Assembly: GCA_022376465.1 (NCBI GenBank)
Contig: JACDTU010000028.1
Span: 62,001 to 126,000 of the forward strand
Source: Cubamyces lactineus
Taxonomy: Eukaryota; Basidiomycota; Agaricomycetes; Polyporales; Polyporaceae
Direction: 5' to 3'
DNA: 64,000 nt
Positions 12,138 to 22,852 of this stretch are shown here, piece after piece (within the stretch, counting starts at the first letter, position 1; each line of letters starts with the position of its first letter). A program made the translations under genes and the position numbers. The notes beneath the pieces are model-generated. The model had not been told where the DNA came from and did no database searches. It saw only the letters and a program-made list of their open reading frames with translations.

Positions 12138-14297
12138 TCAAGTGCTGCCCTCGCCATGGACAGGGTCATAGATGAAGTCCGGATACTCCGGAATCCACTG
12201 CTTCTCCGCGATACGGTCCCGGACCTCCTCGCGGTCCCAGTCAACGGTTGCACTGCCCTCCGCGATGGCCTGCTCCGCTACGGCGATCGCGACCTCGGTG
12301 TTCACCTGCCGCGCGTCAGAGAAGTCGGGCAGGAGCGCGCTGTCCGGGTCGGCGAGCGCGGGGGAGAGCGCGGCGAGCCGCCGTGCGCCTGCGATGATCA
12401 TCGTGTCCGAGAGAGTGCGCGCCTGCGTGATCATCGCGCCGTACCCCAGCCCGGGGTAGATCAGTGCGTCTGCGAAGCAGGGCAGAACACAATCTCAGTC
12501 AAGGTCCATGAGAAAACGCTGGAAGTGCTACTCACTGTTGCACTCCGCGATGTCGTAGTACTTCCCGTTCGGCATCTTGCACGGCGGGAACGGGCTTCCC
12601 GTCGCCATGAGCGCCTTCCCGTTCGTCCACGAGTTCGCCAGCTCCGGCTCGACCTCGACGAGCCTGCTCGGGTTCGAGAGCGGGAAGATGATCGGGCGCT
12701 CCGTGCCCTCCGCCATCGCGCGCACGACGTCCTCCGTGAACGCGCCCGCGTGCGTCGAGCACCCGATGAGCACCGTCGGCTTCACGTGCCGCACGACGTC
12801 GAGCAGCCCGACCTCGCCGTCCGCGTTCGTCGGCACGCCCGCCCACTCGTCGTCCGGGCGCACGAACTCGGCGAGCGCGTCGCGGATCTTCGCGGGCCCG
12901 AGCGACTGCTTGACGAGCCCGTGCCGGTCGAGCAGGAAGAAGCGCGCGTTGGCGGCCTCGCGGGAGAGCTTGTCTATCGCCATGATGCCGTCCCGCAGCT
13001 GCTTGGTGATCCCGAGCCCGGCGGTGCCGGCACCGTAGACGACGTAGCGCTGCTCGGAGAGCTTGGACTTGGTCACCCCGACGGCGGACATCATCGCGGC
13101 GAGCGTTACTGCGCCCGTACCTTGGCTGTGGAGGGAAGGGTGTGAGTAACATGTGCGGATGACGCGGAAAAGCGTGGGGAACTCACACATCGTCATTGAA
13201 CACGGCGTGCTTGTTGCGGTAGATGTCCAACAAGCGCTGCGCGTTGCCGACTCCAAAGTCCTCAAAATGCAGGAGACTGTGAGGGTAATGTTTCCGGACA
13301 AGCTGGACAAACCTAGCGAGATACCGGTGAGACTCGCGCAGTTCACTTCGGACGCCCAATGCGCGTCATGAACAACTTACTTGTCTACGAAGCGATCGTA
13401 CGCCTTGCCCCGAACACGCTTATTTGGCCAACCCTGTAATTACGGCTCAGCGACGTGTGCCAATAGGGCGAGGATGATACGTACGACGTAAAGTTCGTCA
13501 TCCAGTAATCGTTTGTTATCTGTACCGACGTCAAGGACGACAGGTAGAGTTTTGGATGGATCCATTCCGCCAAGGAGCCTGGGAGCCAACTGTCAAGTCC
13601 CTCTCATGACCGATACCGATACACATATAACGTACGTGTATATCGCGGATTTTGCAGTGGCAATGCCAATGCCCTAGTACACGCGCACTCGGAGTCTCAG
13701 TACCACACAATGTGCATTAAACGCGACCGTTACATACGCCGACGCCTTGATCACCAATGCCGAGGATAGCTTCCGAATCTGTGACGACAAACAACTGGAT
13801 ATCGCGTCCACGGGTCATGTCAAGGAAGTCCTCTTCCATCGCGTCTTGTTCTGGGAACGAGAGATAGAGTCCTTCACTCCGGCGGAAGAGATGGGAGTAG
13901 TTCGCGATCGCATCTCCCTGAGAGGTGCACGGCGTGAGTCTCCATGCGCAGATAGCTGCAGCCCAAGGCAAGAACATACCTGAGTCGGAGTATAGATGAT
14001 CGGAATGAGCTCCTTGACATGCCTGCTGAGGAGGCCATAATAAAGGACCCAGTTCTGGTCCTTGAGACTCTGCATAAACGTGTTCTTGCGGATGGGTTCG
14101 CCGCGAGTACTGAGCTGGTCGTATGCTCGTTCACATTGCTCTTGGAGTGTGTTGACGCGGTATGGGAGACGGCCGTTCAGACCAAAAGCCTTGCGTTCCG
14201 AGTGAGTGAAGGCGGTTCCTTTGTTGAACCGTGGGTGAGTGAGGATGCTGTCGCCGCGGATAGCGACGCGGAGAACGCGGTTTGTCGCGGTCGCCAT
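12138..14297 (-). CDS. NAD(P)-dependent malic enzyme
   Basis: Oxidatively decarboxylates malate to pyruvate and CO2 with reduction of NAD(P). Seen in order: N-terminal domain with [16 protein letters not shown] (the conserved active-site YTPT), metal-binding [14 protein letters not shown] and [14 protein letters not shown], the dinucleotide fold [29 protein letters not shown] and TGSPFPP, and a C-terminal domain beginning [14 protein letters not shown]. The start is the ATG at 14295-14297; a frame opening upstream is out of register. Length is about 580 residues, typical. Compartment is unclear: the leader [15 protein letters not shown] is basic and could be a weak mitochondrial signal. A TATA-like box lies about 70 bp upstream. 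The gene is divergent from the LysM protein gene. Confidence 0.95.
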
Positions 14298-14366
14298 ACG
14301 GACGTCGAGGAAGAGATGGGGGCAGGAGGGAGGAGATTGAGGGCGTCCATGACGAGGGGAGAGGTG

Positions 14367-14373
14367 TATTTAT
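14367..14373 (-). promoter_or_regulatory. TATA-like box of the malic enzyme gene
   Basis: Reads ataaata on the minus strand, about 70 bp before the ATG at 14297. It lies inside the 426 bp divergent region shared with the LysM gene, which otherwise holds no gene. Confidence 0.5.
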
Positions 14374-14723
14374 GCATCACACGAACGGTGACCGCGCCTG
14401 TAGGCCGTGGACCTGTAGGAGATACAGTTCACGTTATGGACGAGAGCAAGACGCGTGGGCGGGTGCGATGACGTCGTGCACCTGCCTCCAGAACGCAGCC
14501 CAGAACAAACACTCTCTTGCTCTTTGACGGACGTGCAGAAAACAGAGTGCAGGACGCATGCCTTGCGCTGCGATGCCGCCCTGGCCGTGGACCTCGACCG
14601 CCCATGCCGGCGCAGTAGCCCAAGAATAAGCGCAGCCACGCACCGCTATTACATACCCCTCCCTGCTTTCCATCCCAGGCGTCATCTCCTCCCTTCGAAA
14701 CGACCACCACCTCCACCATCCCC

Positions 14724-15527
14724 ATGGGCCGCTGGACCCAATATGACGAGGTGCGTAGCTCTCCAGGACATCCCTGCCCATCCCGAAGCATACACGCACG
14801 CCGCAGCTCGAGCTAAATCCGCCTTAGGACTCGTACCGCTTGCCAGAGGGCATGAAACGGGTCGGCTACGATTCCGACACTGGCAGGTATTACTATCGCG
14901 ACCGCGACGGCTCGCTCTGGGAGGGCCCTGAAGGCGCGCAATACGGAGAGCTCAGACGAGGTGCGTTCCAGATCCTCCCAGTCCGCCGTCCCACCCCGGC
15001 GAAGAGTCTACGCTGCTCAGGCCGTGCCCCTTCTCGTAGTCCAAGGCGCCCCCGCCGTCGCCGTCACCGACGATCACACGCACGATGAGGACGAGGAGGC
15101 CGAGATTGGCGTGCCGTCCTCGCGTGCGGACGGATATAGGCCTCTCCCGGTGGACATGGTGCGTCCCTTGCACTCGATCTTCATAGACTCACGGTACGAC
15201 CCGTATGGCCAGGACGGTACCGTCCAAGCTCGCCACACGAGCCGAACAGACAGTGCCTACCGTGTCATCCTCCCCTTCTTCCTCATCATCGCCGCAGTCC
15301 TCCTGCTCGTCTTCCGCCTTGTCCACGCCTCTACGCCAGCTGCTGAGCCGCTACAATGTCCCGGTATGAACGAAGCCTACACGGTAGTCCGCGGAGATAC
15401 CTGTTGGGGCCTTTCTCAGGCACGAGGGTGCACGGTGCAGGACATCCTGGATATCAATCAGGGCCTCAAGTGCGAGGCCTTGCAGCCGGGCGAGGCCATC
15501 TGTCTCCCGCCTGTACACGCTGTTTGA
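14724..15527 (+). CDS. Single-pass membrane protein with an extracellular LysM domain
   Basis: LysM modules bind chitin or chito-oligosaccharides, so a cell-wall or sensing role is likely. Exon 1 (14724-14750) gives MGRWTQYDE and splices to DSYRLPEGMKRVGYDSDTG. This N-terminal block has a WW-like look (YYYRDRDGSLWEG) and seems characteristic of this protein type. A 15 kb-side intron (14961-15039) leads to the third exon: an acidic linker, then one membrane segment (VILPFFLIIAAVLLLVFRLV), then the LysM fold with YTVVRGDTCWGLSQ and NQGLKCEALQPGEAICLP. The LysM is therefore C-terminal and outside if the N-terminus is cytosolic. Length is about 215 residues. No signal peptide is seen, fitting a type II topology. 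Confidence 0.87.
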
Positions 15528-16475
15528 GCTTCCTTCAGGTACTCGCCCTGCAGGGCTATACTCGTTGCAGGTGATCTCATGGATACTCTGGATCTCATTG
15601 TATAGTATTGCATGTTTTTCGATGTATACCACCACGTTCGTTCAGCACCGCGAGAGCTGTGCTCCGTGTCAATACGGGTCAGACCGCTACTTGGAGCTAA
15701 GCTTCGCTCAACACGAGACCGATGTATGAGGTGAGTTTCATAATTCTGTCAGCCAATGGTGATCTTACCTTGATTCTCTGTGTCAGTGAGATAACCAATA
15801 GCGTACCTCTATGATATGAAGCACTGCGTATACTGCGAGGCAAGCAAGCTGCACGCATGGACCATCTCACTTCCAGCGTGCACGCTGGAACATGGACGTA
15901 TCTGGTCACCTTGTCATAGCTGGTGCGAACCAGTCGCGGTGTTCAATAGCGCCGTAGGCATTCCGCGCTCAACCTTCCAGTTAGAGGGTCGTCCACGATA
16001 TGCGCTACTGCAAGTACTTGACTACACAGAGCTTCCGAGGTAAGCATCACCATATGCCAACGGTTGATTGCTTCAACAAGGACTTTCACCTTGGCGGTGG
16101 CGCTGTTCGTGGCATTTGCCTCGATATAAGATCTCTTATGTATACTACGGGAGAGGTGCTGGCCCACGAGATCTTGTGCCTCCAATGTGAGTCGTCAACA
16201 AACCATCGGCACATTGTCGAGATTAAGGCGCATGGGAGCCACAGCTCTCAATAGCATCGTGAGTAGCAGATCGTCCATCTCTCCGAGTAGGTACGACTCG
16301 ACCCGCTCATTCATGACTCGCGCTGCGGCTCCGCAGAGACCCTCCATGGGCATGCGATATAACTCACCGCGCATCCGTTCGAGCAGGTCACTTCCGCGGA
16401 TCCCATCTCGCCTCTGTCCAGCCATCGGCCTCGCAATTCTGTTCGCCCACCGTGCAGGACCACGCACCACCGCTC
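15528..16475. other. Intergenic region with unassigned open frames
   Basis: Between about 15940 and 16470 the minus strand carries two frames of good composition (one includes GELYRMPMEGLCGAAARVMN, another VKVLVEAINRWHM), but I could not join them with convincing splice sites or match them to a family. A small gene or a decayed exon is possible. Confidence 0.25.
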
Positions 16476-19299
16476 ATGTCGCTCGCCTGGCATCGCGGCT
16501 GCGTCGCCCTCGTCGGCCCGCGCATCGACGCCGTCGCAAGGGCCGCAATCGCCCGTTTCCCACATACGACCTTCGCGCAGCAGCACGCCTCTCCCCTCCT
16601 CCTCCTCCTTCGTGACCCGGCTTCCTCCTTCCACCTCACGCTCTTCACCAAGGACGAGCTCCGGGACGCCACGGTCAGAGCCGCGCTGCTGCCTCCTCCC
16701 GACCACGTCCAGCCCGGGTCCCAATTTGGGTCCGTGGACACCCGGCACCTGCACTTTGTTGGGATCGGAGGTAGCCTGGACCCGCATGCTGGCGTGTTCT
16801 TTGCGGTGGTCGTGTGGGCTACTGGCCAGATCCTCCGTGTCCGTGTAGGGCTTGATGTGAAGCAGTTCCATATTATGCTCTTGGTGCGGGATGACCATAC
16901 GCTGGACAAGGGCTTTGACGCTGTCTTGCCTATGAACCGTATGCCGGGCTTCGATCCGGACGGTGCGGACTTTCTCGACCACCCCGCGCACATGCTGCAC
17001 ATGGAGGGCCGGTACTCGCGTGCGCGGTGCGCAGTGCGCGGCGGTCGCATTGTGCAGGGCTGCTATACTCACGTCTCCGATTCGGTGCATGGAGCATTCC
17101 GCGGGTTTCTGAGATTCGGCGTCCCAGCGCTGAGGGACTCAGAAGGCCTACACAAGCTCGCTATGCTCGCATATGCGTGCGCGTACGCTCGCTGCTCTTC
17201 TTCGGGCCCGCAATCGAAGGTACGCGATTACTGCCTGAAGCGGATCGAGGAATGCGCGCAGCACACAGAATGGGGCTGCGTCTTCATGGAGGCTGAACAG
17301 GCGCAGCTGCCCGCGGAGCTCGTCCACGTGCTGCTCGAGCCATGGCCTGCTGCACTCCGCGACGAGCTGAGCAGGCGGACGCGGCCTCCGCCCACTCTAT
17401 GCATCCCTCCCCGTGAGCCCCTGTTCATACCCTACCCTCCCGATCGTCCATCCCGCGAAAGTAGCGTGCGCCAACCCAAATTCGTCCGCCTACCCCGGTT
17501 CTTCTGCTGGCTCGTCCCGTTCCACATTGCACTCATGTCGACCCTGCGCACCGCAGCCGACATCGACGCGCTCGCCTCGCCACACCTGGGCATCCGCCAC
17601 GTCCTCACCCTCACGAAAGAGACGCCGCTCGACCCTGCGTGGTTTTCCCCATACGACCCCACCAGGACGATCCGCAACACGTCCCTCCCGATCCCGAACT
17701 ACATGCCGCCCTCGATCGAGCAGATGGACCTCATAATGCGCCTACTCTTCCCCGATGACGGGCACGATGCCACGCGGGACGCCCCGGCCCCGGTGCTCAT
17801 CCACTGCGGAGGAGGCAAAGGGCGCGCAGGGACCGTCGCCGCGTGCTACCTCGTCGCGTGCGGGTTTACCAGGCCCTCCTCGGCGCAGGTGCGCAGCGTG
17901 AGCGAGCCTGCGATGTCCGCGCACGATTCCATCGCGGCCGGCCGTGCGCTCCGCCCGGGGCGCATCGAGACGCAGGCGCAGGAGGAGTTCGTCGTGAGGT
18001 CTGCGAGCGCGATATGGAAGCGCTGTAAGGTCCTGCCTGAGCAGGCTGAGCTTGTGCCGGAGCCGCCTCCGTGCCCCCTGGAGATCCAGGTCGAGGTCGA
18101 GGATACTGACGCTGGGACGGTCCTGAGGGCGCCGAGATCCTCCTGCTGCTCGTCGGCCTCCTCGGGTCTGGCAGGTCGACGTTCTGCCGCATGCTCATGG
18201 CACGCGACCCCCGCCGGTGGATGTACCATCTCCCAAGACGAGGGCAGGAGCCGCAGCGCGTGCGAAACTGCGCTCGGGCACGCGCGCCGCGGCGCCCGCG
18301 TCCTCGTCGACCTGTGGTCCTGTGCAACGTCACGACCGAGGGGCGCTCGCGGCTCACTGGGCGGAGAGAGCCCGCTGTGTGAGTCGCGTACGCAGAATCG
18401 GGCGGGGCATCCGACGCTTCCCCCCGGGAGCAGGGTGCGCCGTGCCTTGGAGCAGATGGAGGGGATGTTTGTGCGCCCGGGCCCCGGGGCAGGGGGAGGG
18501 GTTCAAGGCGGTCGTGGCTGTGCGGTCGTTTGAGGCTGCTGAGGAGCCAGTGGTTGGAAGGTTGTCTCCGCCTGTTGGGCTGTTCAAGTTCCCTCGTACG
18601 CCTCATTTGCTCGACCTAGGATCGGCAACGGACGACGACATCGTCCTCAGTAGCAGGAGCAGCGGCAGCATGGTGCGAGCCACAAACGACAGCCGCGTCG
18701 TCCTCACCGAACAGGTCGACGGTGGGAACCTCGGCCTCTCCCTCTCCTCCGACTGCACGCAGATCCTCGTCCAGAACCGCTCGCACTACGTCAACCCCCT
18801 CCTCGCACGAGCAGTTCGCCAAGCTCGGGGCGTGGCTCGAGCGTCACCGGACAGGACGCGGGTGCTCTGACGCGACCCGCTCTTCGCGCAGCGGTACGTC
18901 TTGTTCGGCGAGTGGCTCGTCGCGACGCACTCCATTGCGTACGACCGTCTACCCCACTGGTTCCTCGCGTTCGACTTGTATGACCGGAGCACCGGGCGGT
19001 GGGCGGACCGATGCACTCTGCAGGCTCTTCTGGCGGGCACGAATATTAGGCTCGTGCCGGTCGTCTCGGTACATCAGGGGCGGATGGCGAGTGAGGACGA
19101 ACTGAGGGACGCGGTGATGGGCAGGTCACGGTTCTACGATGGGCCAGTCGAGGGCGTGTATGTCAAGGTAGAGCGGGGTGGGGAGGTCGTCGAGCGGGGA
19201 AAGGTCGTTCGCGCGGACTTCAACTCGAGAAATGAGCATTGGTCAAAGGGTCCTTTGCGGAAGAACAAGCTGCAAGATAGTACATTCCCGGCGTCGTGA
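16476..19299 (+). pseudogene. Decayed RNA-repair polyprotein gene: 2H-like phosphoesterase, dual-specificity phosphatase, P-loop kinase, RNA ligase
   Basis: The open part (16476 to about 18100) has two His-hydrophobic motifs, FHLTLF and FHIMLL, suggesting a 2H cyclic phosphodiesterase, then a phosphatase with the intact signature HCGGGKGRAGT (about 17800-17840). Past 18120 homology continues only by switching frames. A P-loop GLLGSGRST has Arg (codon 18173-18175) where Walker A needs Lys. Ligase motif I reads EQVDGGNLG with Gln (18712-18714) where the nucleotidyl-accepting Lys belongs. Ligase motifs continue as YVLFGEWLVATHSIAYDRLP, RFYDGPVEGVYVKVE and GKVVRADF. Frameshifts near 18220, 18310, 18480, 18800 and 18870, the last with a stop, do not look like introns. 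The domain order matches end-healing and sealing of cleaved RNA. It appears non-functional, although the first half could still be expressed. Confidence 0.72.
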
Positions 19300-19580
19300 C
19301 CAACTACGATAGCTTTGTGCTGTCCGTCCGGGACATCGTATGTATGGACTCACAATAATGGCTCATAGCTGTATTCGGCCGAAATTCCAGCGGGATGCTG
19401 GGACCTTTCATGCTATATGCATTATCTTAGCATCTTTTCTGCAAGCTCTTCCGGTGGACGACAACAACAACGAGACGCTACAACGGCTCGGACTCTACCC
19501 TCATCCACCCTATTACCCCTGCGCCTCTACAAGGCTGAGCGTGCTCCATGCTCTTCGCCATCTCGTGTTCGGGAGCACAC
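19300..19580. other. 3' flank of the RNA-repair gene, reused elsewhere
   Basis: No gene. The stretch from about 19371 resembles 21787-22135 (shared words include catgctatatgc and ttttctgca), and a reverse-complement relative lies at about 24430-24500. It therefore marks the 3' end of the unit copied into the secreted-protein cluster. Confidence 0.6.
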
Positions 19581-19885
19581 ACACGCACGGTCGTAGGCGG
19601 GGCAGCGCCGCCGGGCACGGTCATCGGAACACATCGTGCGAGGATCGAGTAGGGCAGGAGGGCCGTTGGACATGATTCGACAAGTTGTAGGCGACGTCTT
19701 TCATGGATCATGTAGTTTGGACACTGATGGAGGAAGCTGTCTTCGGCGGACACCGTTGTCCGTCCTGAGATCTGAGAGACGCGGCAGGCCTGTATGCGAC
19801 GGCCTGGAAGAAGCCGCCCGCCGTCCACAGACCGCGTTGTCACCGTGCGTGGACGAGTGAGACGCTTCGCCGCGCCCCTCAAAGG

Positions 19886-19893
19886 TATAAAAG
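19886..19893 (+). promoter_or_regulatory. TATA box of the left secreted-protein gene
   Basis: Reads tataaaag, about 120 bp before the ATG at 20014. The mirror copy is at 25975-25982. Confidence 0.7.
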
Positions 19894-20013
19894 CCTGAGA
19901 CACTCCTGCACAACGAACCTCACTGCCTCTCCCACTTCTGACTTCTTCTCCAGCCTCACCTTCCCTCTAACTCCTAATCAGCACCCGTTCTTTGCACTTT
20001 GTCAGAAGCAAGA

Positions 20014-20839
20014 ATGCAGTACTTGGCACTTCTCACCGCCGGCCTCTCCTTCTTGGCCTCCAGCGCGTCTGCAGCGAGCCTCGGCTCCGCGGCCAGCCTG
20101 AACGTGTGCAAGAACGAGGTGGTTGCGTCGGAGACCTTCATCGGCAAGGACCACAACGTCAAGCTGACCACTTCGCACTGCGATGGCGTCCCGCAAGTTT
20201 CCTCGCAGGGCGCTGTGTTCAACAAGAGGCAGCACACCCCTGGGCCCCCCGTGAACGTCTGTGGCAACCAGTGTACGTCCGCACGTGTGGTAGAGTGGAA
20301 AGCACACGTTGATCACATTTGTTTAGGCGACACGCACTGCTTCAACCCCTCTGGCGGAGGCCCCAACGAGAACGACTGCGCCGTCATCGCGGATGCGCTC
20401 CTGTACGACGAGCAGAACACTGGGGATCTCTTCAACGTCACTTACAATGGAGTGAGCGCCATCGCTCCTCTCGCTTCGAGCTATCGACTGACAGTGTCCG
20501 TCTCGTAGTCTCCCGGTGACAAGGTCACGATGCAGTACGGCAGCTGCCTGACGTACTTCTTGAACCAGAACTCCAGAGACTTCATCTACTGCCGCTCTGA
20601 CTGGGTAAGTCACCGTGACATCGCGTTCTAGCTAGGCTGGAGTCTCACATGCTCGAACCTCCTTCCGTGTAGTCTTCCCTTGTCACCTGGCTCTCCGGGG
20701 ACTGCAACGCCGCCAACAACGCCCACGGCGGTCTTTGCGTCGCTACCGACGGGGACTGGTACATCCAGTACGTGGCTCTGTTTCGCGCTCGGCTTGAGCG
20801 GGAAATGCTGACATCTACAATAGGGTCCAGCACGCTTAA
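20014..20839 (+). CDS. Small secreted cysteine-rich protein, copy A
   Basis: Not a family I can name. The start is the ATG at 20014, giving a signal peptide MQYLALLTAGLSFLASSASA. The mature part, about 150 residues over four exons, has at least nine Cys (for example VCKNEV, SHCDGV, NVCGNQC, THCFNPSG, NDCAVIAD, GSCLTYF, YCRSDW, GDCNAAN, GLCVATDGDW) and an N-glycosylation motif FNVTYNG. The end is VQHA, stop 20837-20839. The distribution of Cys with an NDC..I..L block and a C-terminal Trp recalls Ecp2/Hce2-type secreted effectors, but this is only a resemblance. The gene is intact and lies inside an inverted repeat with an almost identical copy at 25029-25854. Confidence 0.83.
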
Positions 20840-21131
20840 GGAGTGTGCATCGCTAACACGCCACGGTCATCCGGACTCCTCGCTATCGCATAGACCGTGT
20901 CGCGGCCCGCCGGGATGGAAGGATGGCGGATGATCTGGATGAAGTGCTTGACGGGGTGCTAATGGACTATACTTGATACTTCTGGCTTTGTTGGGACTTT
21001 GGTATATCGAACACACTCTCCTTGTTGGTTCAACCTTCCGCTGCGTGTGATGGGAGACGAGACCGCGTTAGACCAAGATGTCAACGCGGTCACGTGAGCG
21101 CGTCCTCCAACCCGCTCAATGTCCCCTCCCG

Positions 21132-22140
21132 GTTGTAAACGAAAGTCCTATGTACTTGAAGAACATGATAGGGAGCGTAAGAAGAAAAGGTGGGGCTAAC
21201 TCGAGGTGTCTGCGCATGATGCCATCGCGGCCGTCCATGCGCTCCGCGCGCGGTCTTACCTGAGACTATTCTGGAGCCGCCTCCGTGGCTGCTTGAAGTT
21301 AAAGTCGAGGCCGATCGCATCAATAGCGGGGCAGCTTTGAGGGATGCCGACCTCCTCCTTCTCGCTGACCTCCACGAGTCGGGGAGGTTGACGTTCTGCC
21401 GCATGCTCACAACACAGGATTTTGGCGGGTGAACGTACGTTTTCCCGCACAAGAGAGAGAGAGGAAGCAGTAGCGCATGCGAAACCGCGCTCAGGAATGT
21501 ACCTTGCGATGTCCGCGTCCTCGTCGACGTATACAACGTCGCGCGCAAGGGACGCGAGGCGTGGGCACCAATATCCAGCTGGTGCCGGTTGTCCCGGTAC
21601 GTGCGGCGCGGAACGTAGGAAAAGACGAACTGAGTGGCGCGGTGAAATCCAGGCCGCGGTTCCGGGTTCAATGACGGGCCAATCGAGAGTGTTTACATGA
21701 AGGTGGAGCACGTTGGGAAGGCCGTGCGGACGACGACTGTCCGTCCGATGGGATGTACCAAACATAGATACTCATGATATTCTACCATGAATTGCTGCCT
21801 TCGGAGACGATGCTGTGGTTTTCCATGCTATATGCGCTGCAGTAGCATGTTTTCTGCAGGTTCTATGGGCGACGACTACAACGCGACGCTACTGCATCAA
21901 CGCTTAAGCATTCCACATCACCTTGTACCCTTCAGACGACGTGGCGAAATCGAACGGAGACAAAGACAAGAAATATGGCGGCGCCGCCAGAAATGGATCC
22001 ATTCAGACACGATACATCGAGACGATATCCTGCAGGCGGTCACAACACTACAACGGCTCGGAAACTCGCTTTCACCCTACCCTACCCCTGTGCCTCTACA
22101 AGGCTGCGCGCGCTCCATGCTCTTCGCCGTCCGTCAACGT
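21132..22140 (+). pseudogene. Relic of the RNA-repair gene (phosphatase tail, kinase P-loop region, ligase end, 3' flank)
   Basis: Fragments in several frames match the gene at 16476-19299: a phosphatase tail with AHDAIAAVHALRAR-like coding near 21215-21260, a P-loop region ending RLTFCRML near 21385-21410, and a ligase C-terminal part TNIQLVPVVPV then KDELSGAV near 21565-21640. Large internal pieces are missing and stops are frequent. From 21787 onward it matches the 3' flank of the parent gene. It therefore looks like a truncated copy carried into the cluster by duplication. Confidence 0.72.
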
Positions 22141-22452
22141 TCAACAGATGCCAGCACTGGTGGCACAGCAGCGGACCTTCTGTCCGTACGTGCAGCACTC
22201 GGTCCCGCCGCACGGGTCGTGGCCACAGTCTTGGTACCCGGCAGGGCAGAATGCGCCGATGCAGTACGGGGCAGATCCCGCCCAGAAGCAGGGAGCGTCA
22301 ACAGAGTTGGTGCCGTTCGTGAGCGACGTGTTGTCCTCTGCCGGGTTGGAACTATCCACGGCCGTGTCGACCACGTTGACAGGGATGACGGCGGCGTTTG
22401 CGCCAATGCCCAGGAGGACGAGCGAGAGGAGTCCAACAGCGAATATCTTCAT
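22141..22452 (-). CDS. Small secreted cysteine-rich protein 1
   Basis: 103 residues in one coding exon. The signal peptide is MKIFAVGLLSLVLLGIGANA. A spacer with an N-glycosylation site (NTSLTNGT) follows, then a compact Cys-rich domain: CFWAG, YCIGAFCPAGYQDCGHDPC, ECCTYGQKVRCC and a last Cys at the C-terminus. The Cys pattern is shared with the genes at 24108, 27222 and 28743. Similar small proteins occur in Agaricomycetes, but I know no function. The 5'UTR has an intron opening gtgagtagcg. It is inversely paired with the gene at 24108, about 1.66 kb away (ATG to ATG). Confidence 0.85.
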   Translation of the reverse strand: MKIFAVGLLSLVLLGIGANAAVIPVNVVDTAVDSSNPAEDNTSLTNGTNSVDAPCFWAGSAPYCIGAFCPAGYQDCGHDPCGGTECCTYGQKVRCCATSAGIC

Positions 22453-22690
22453 TGCAAACTGGGGGTAAAGTGAGACGGGTATACGGGGAAGCTGTGGAAA
22501 TAAGACCGCTACTCACAGTATGGACAGTGTTAAATGGGCTGAGCTGATCTGGGCGGATACTGACGGTACCGACAAAAGACCTATCAAGGAGCATGAGCTG
22601 AGAGAGCTATGAGGGGCTGCAGAGGAAGGTTGTAACTGACTCGAAGGCTCGAATGCTTGGTCGATGGAGAGCCAAGGCGAGCTGTTCGCG

Positions 22691-22698
22691 TTTTTATA
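22691..22698 (-). promoter_or_regulatory. TATA box of secreted cysteine-rich gene 1
   Basis: Reads tataaaaa on the minus strand. It is followed by a conserved segment (about 60 bp, centred on ctcgccttgg and ccaagcattcgag) found in the same place in all four family members. Confidence 0.75.
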
Positions 22699-22833
22699 CG
22701 TTTTCAAGAGCTTAGCAGGGTCGCGTTTGCGATGAGGGACCAGGCTGATCGTGTATGGTCGAATTCCCTCTGCTAGGAGGAACCATCATGTGCACTCCCA
22801 GGATAGAAATACGGATGTGTATTGTAGTGGGAC

Positions 22834-22850
22834 GCGCACCATTACGGATG
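22834..22850 (-). promoter_or_regulatory. Conserved upstream element of the secreted cysteine-rich family (gene 1)
   Basis: The plus-strand word gcgcaccattacggatg is a variant of the element found upstream of all four family genes. It lies 136 bp beyond the TATA box. The factor that binds it is unknown. Confidence 0.6.
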
Positions 22851-22852
22851 GA

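Larger units (their letters stand above)
19581..21131. repeat. Left arm of a 1.55 kb inverted repeat (partner 24732-26289)
   Basis: Almost identical, in reverse complement, to 24732-26289. Each arm holds one complete copy of the secreted-protein gene with its TATA box. The outer match begins at the acacgcacggtc word and the inner match ends at cccctcccgg, where the RNA-repair relics begin. Only a few substitutions and small indels are visible, so the duplication or its last gene conversion is recent. Confidence 0.9.

Noticed and set aside
12156..13145. 329-codon plus-strand open frame opposite malic enzyme
   Set aside because: Arg/Val/Asp-rich shadow of the malic enzyme coding exon.
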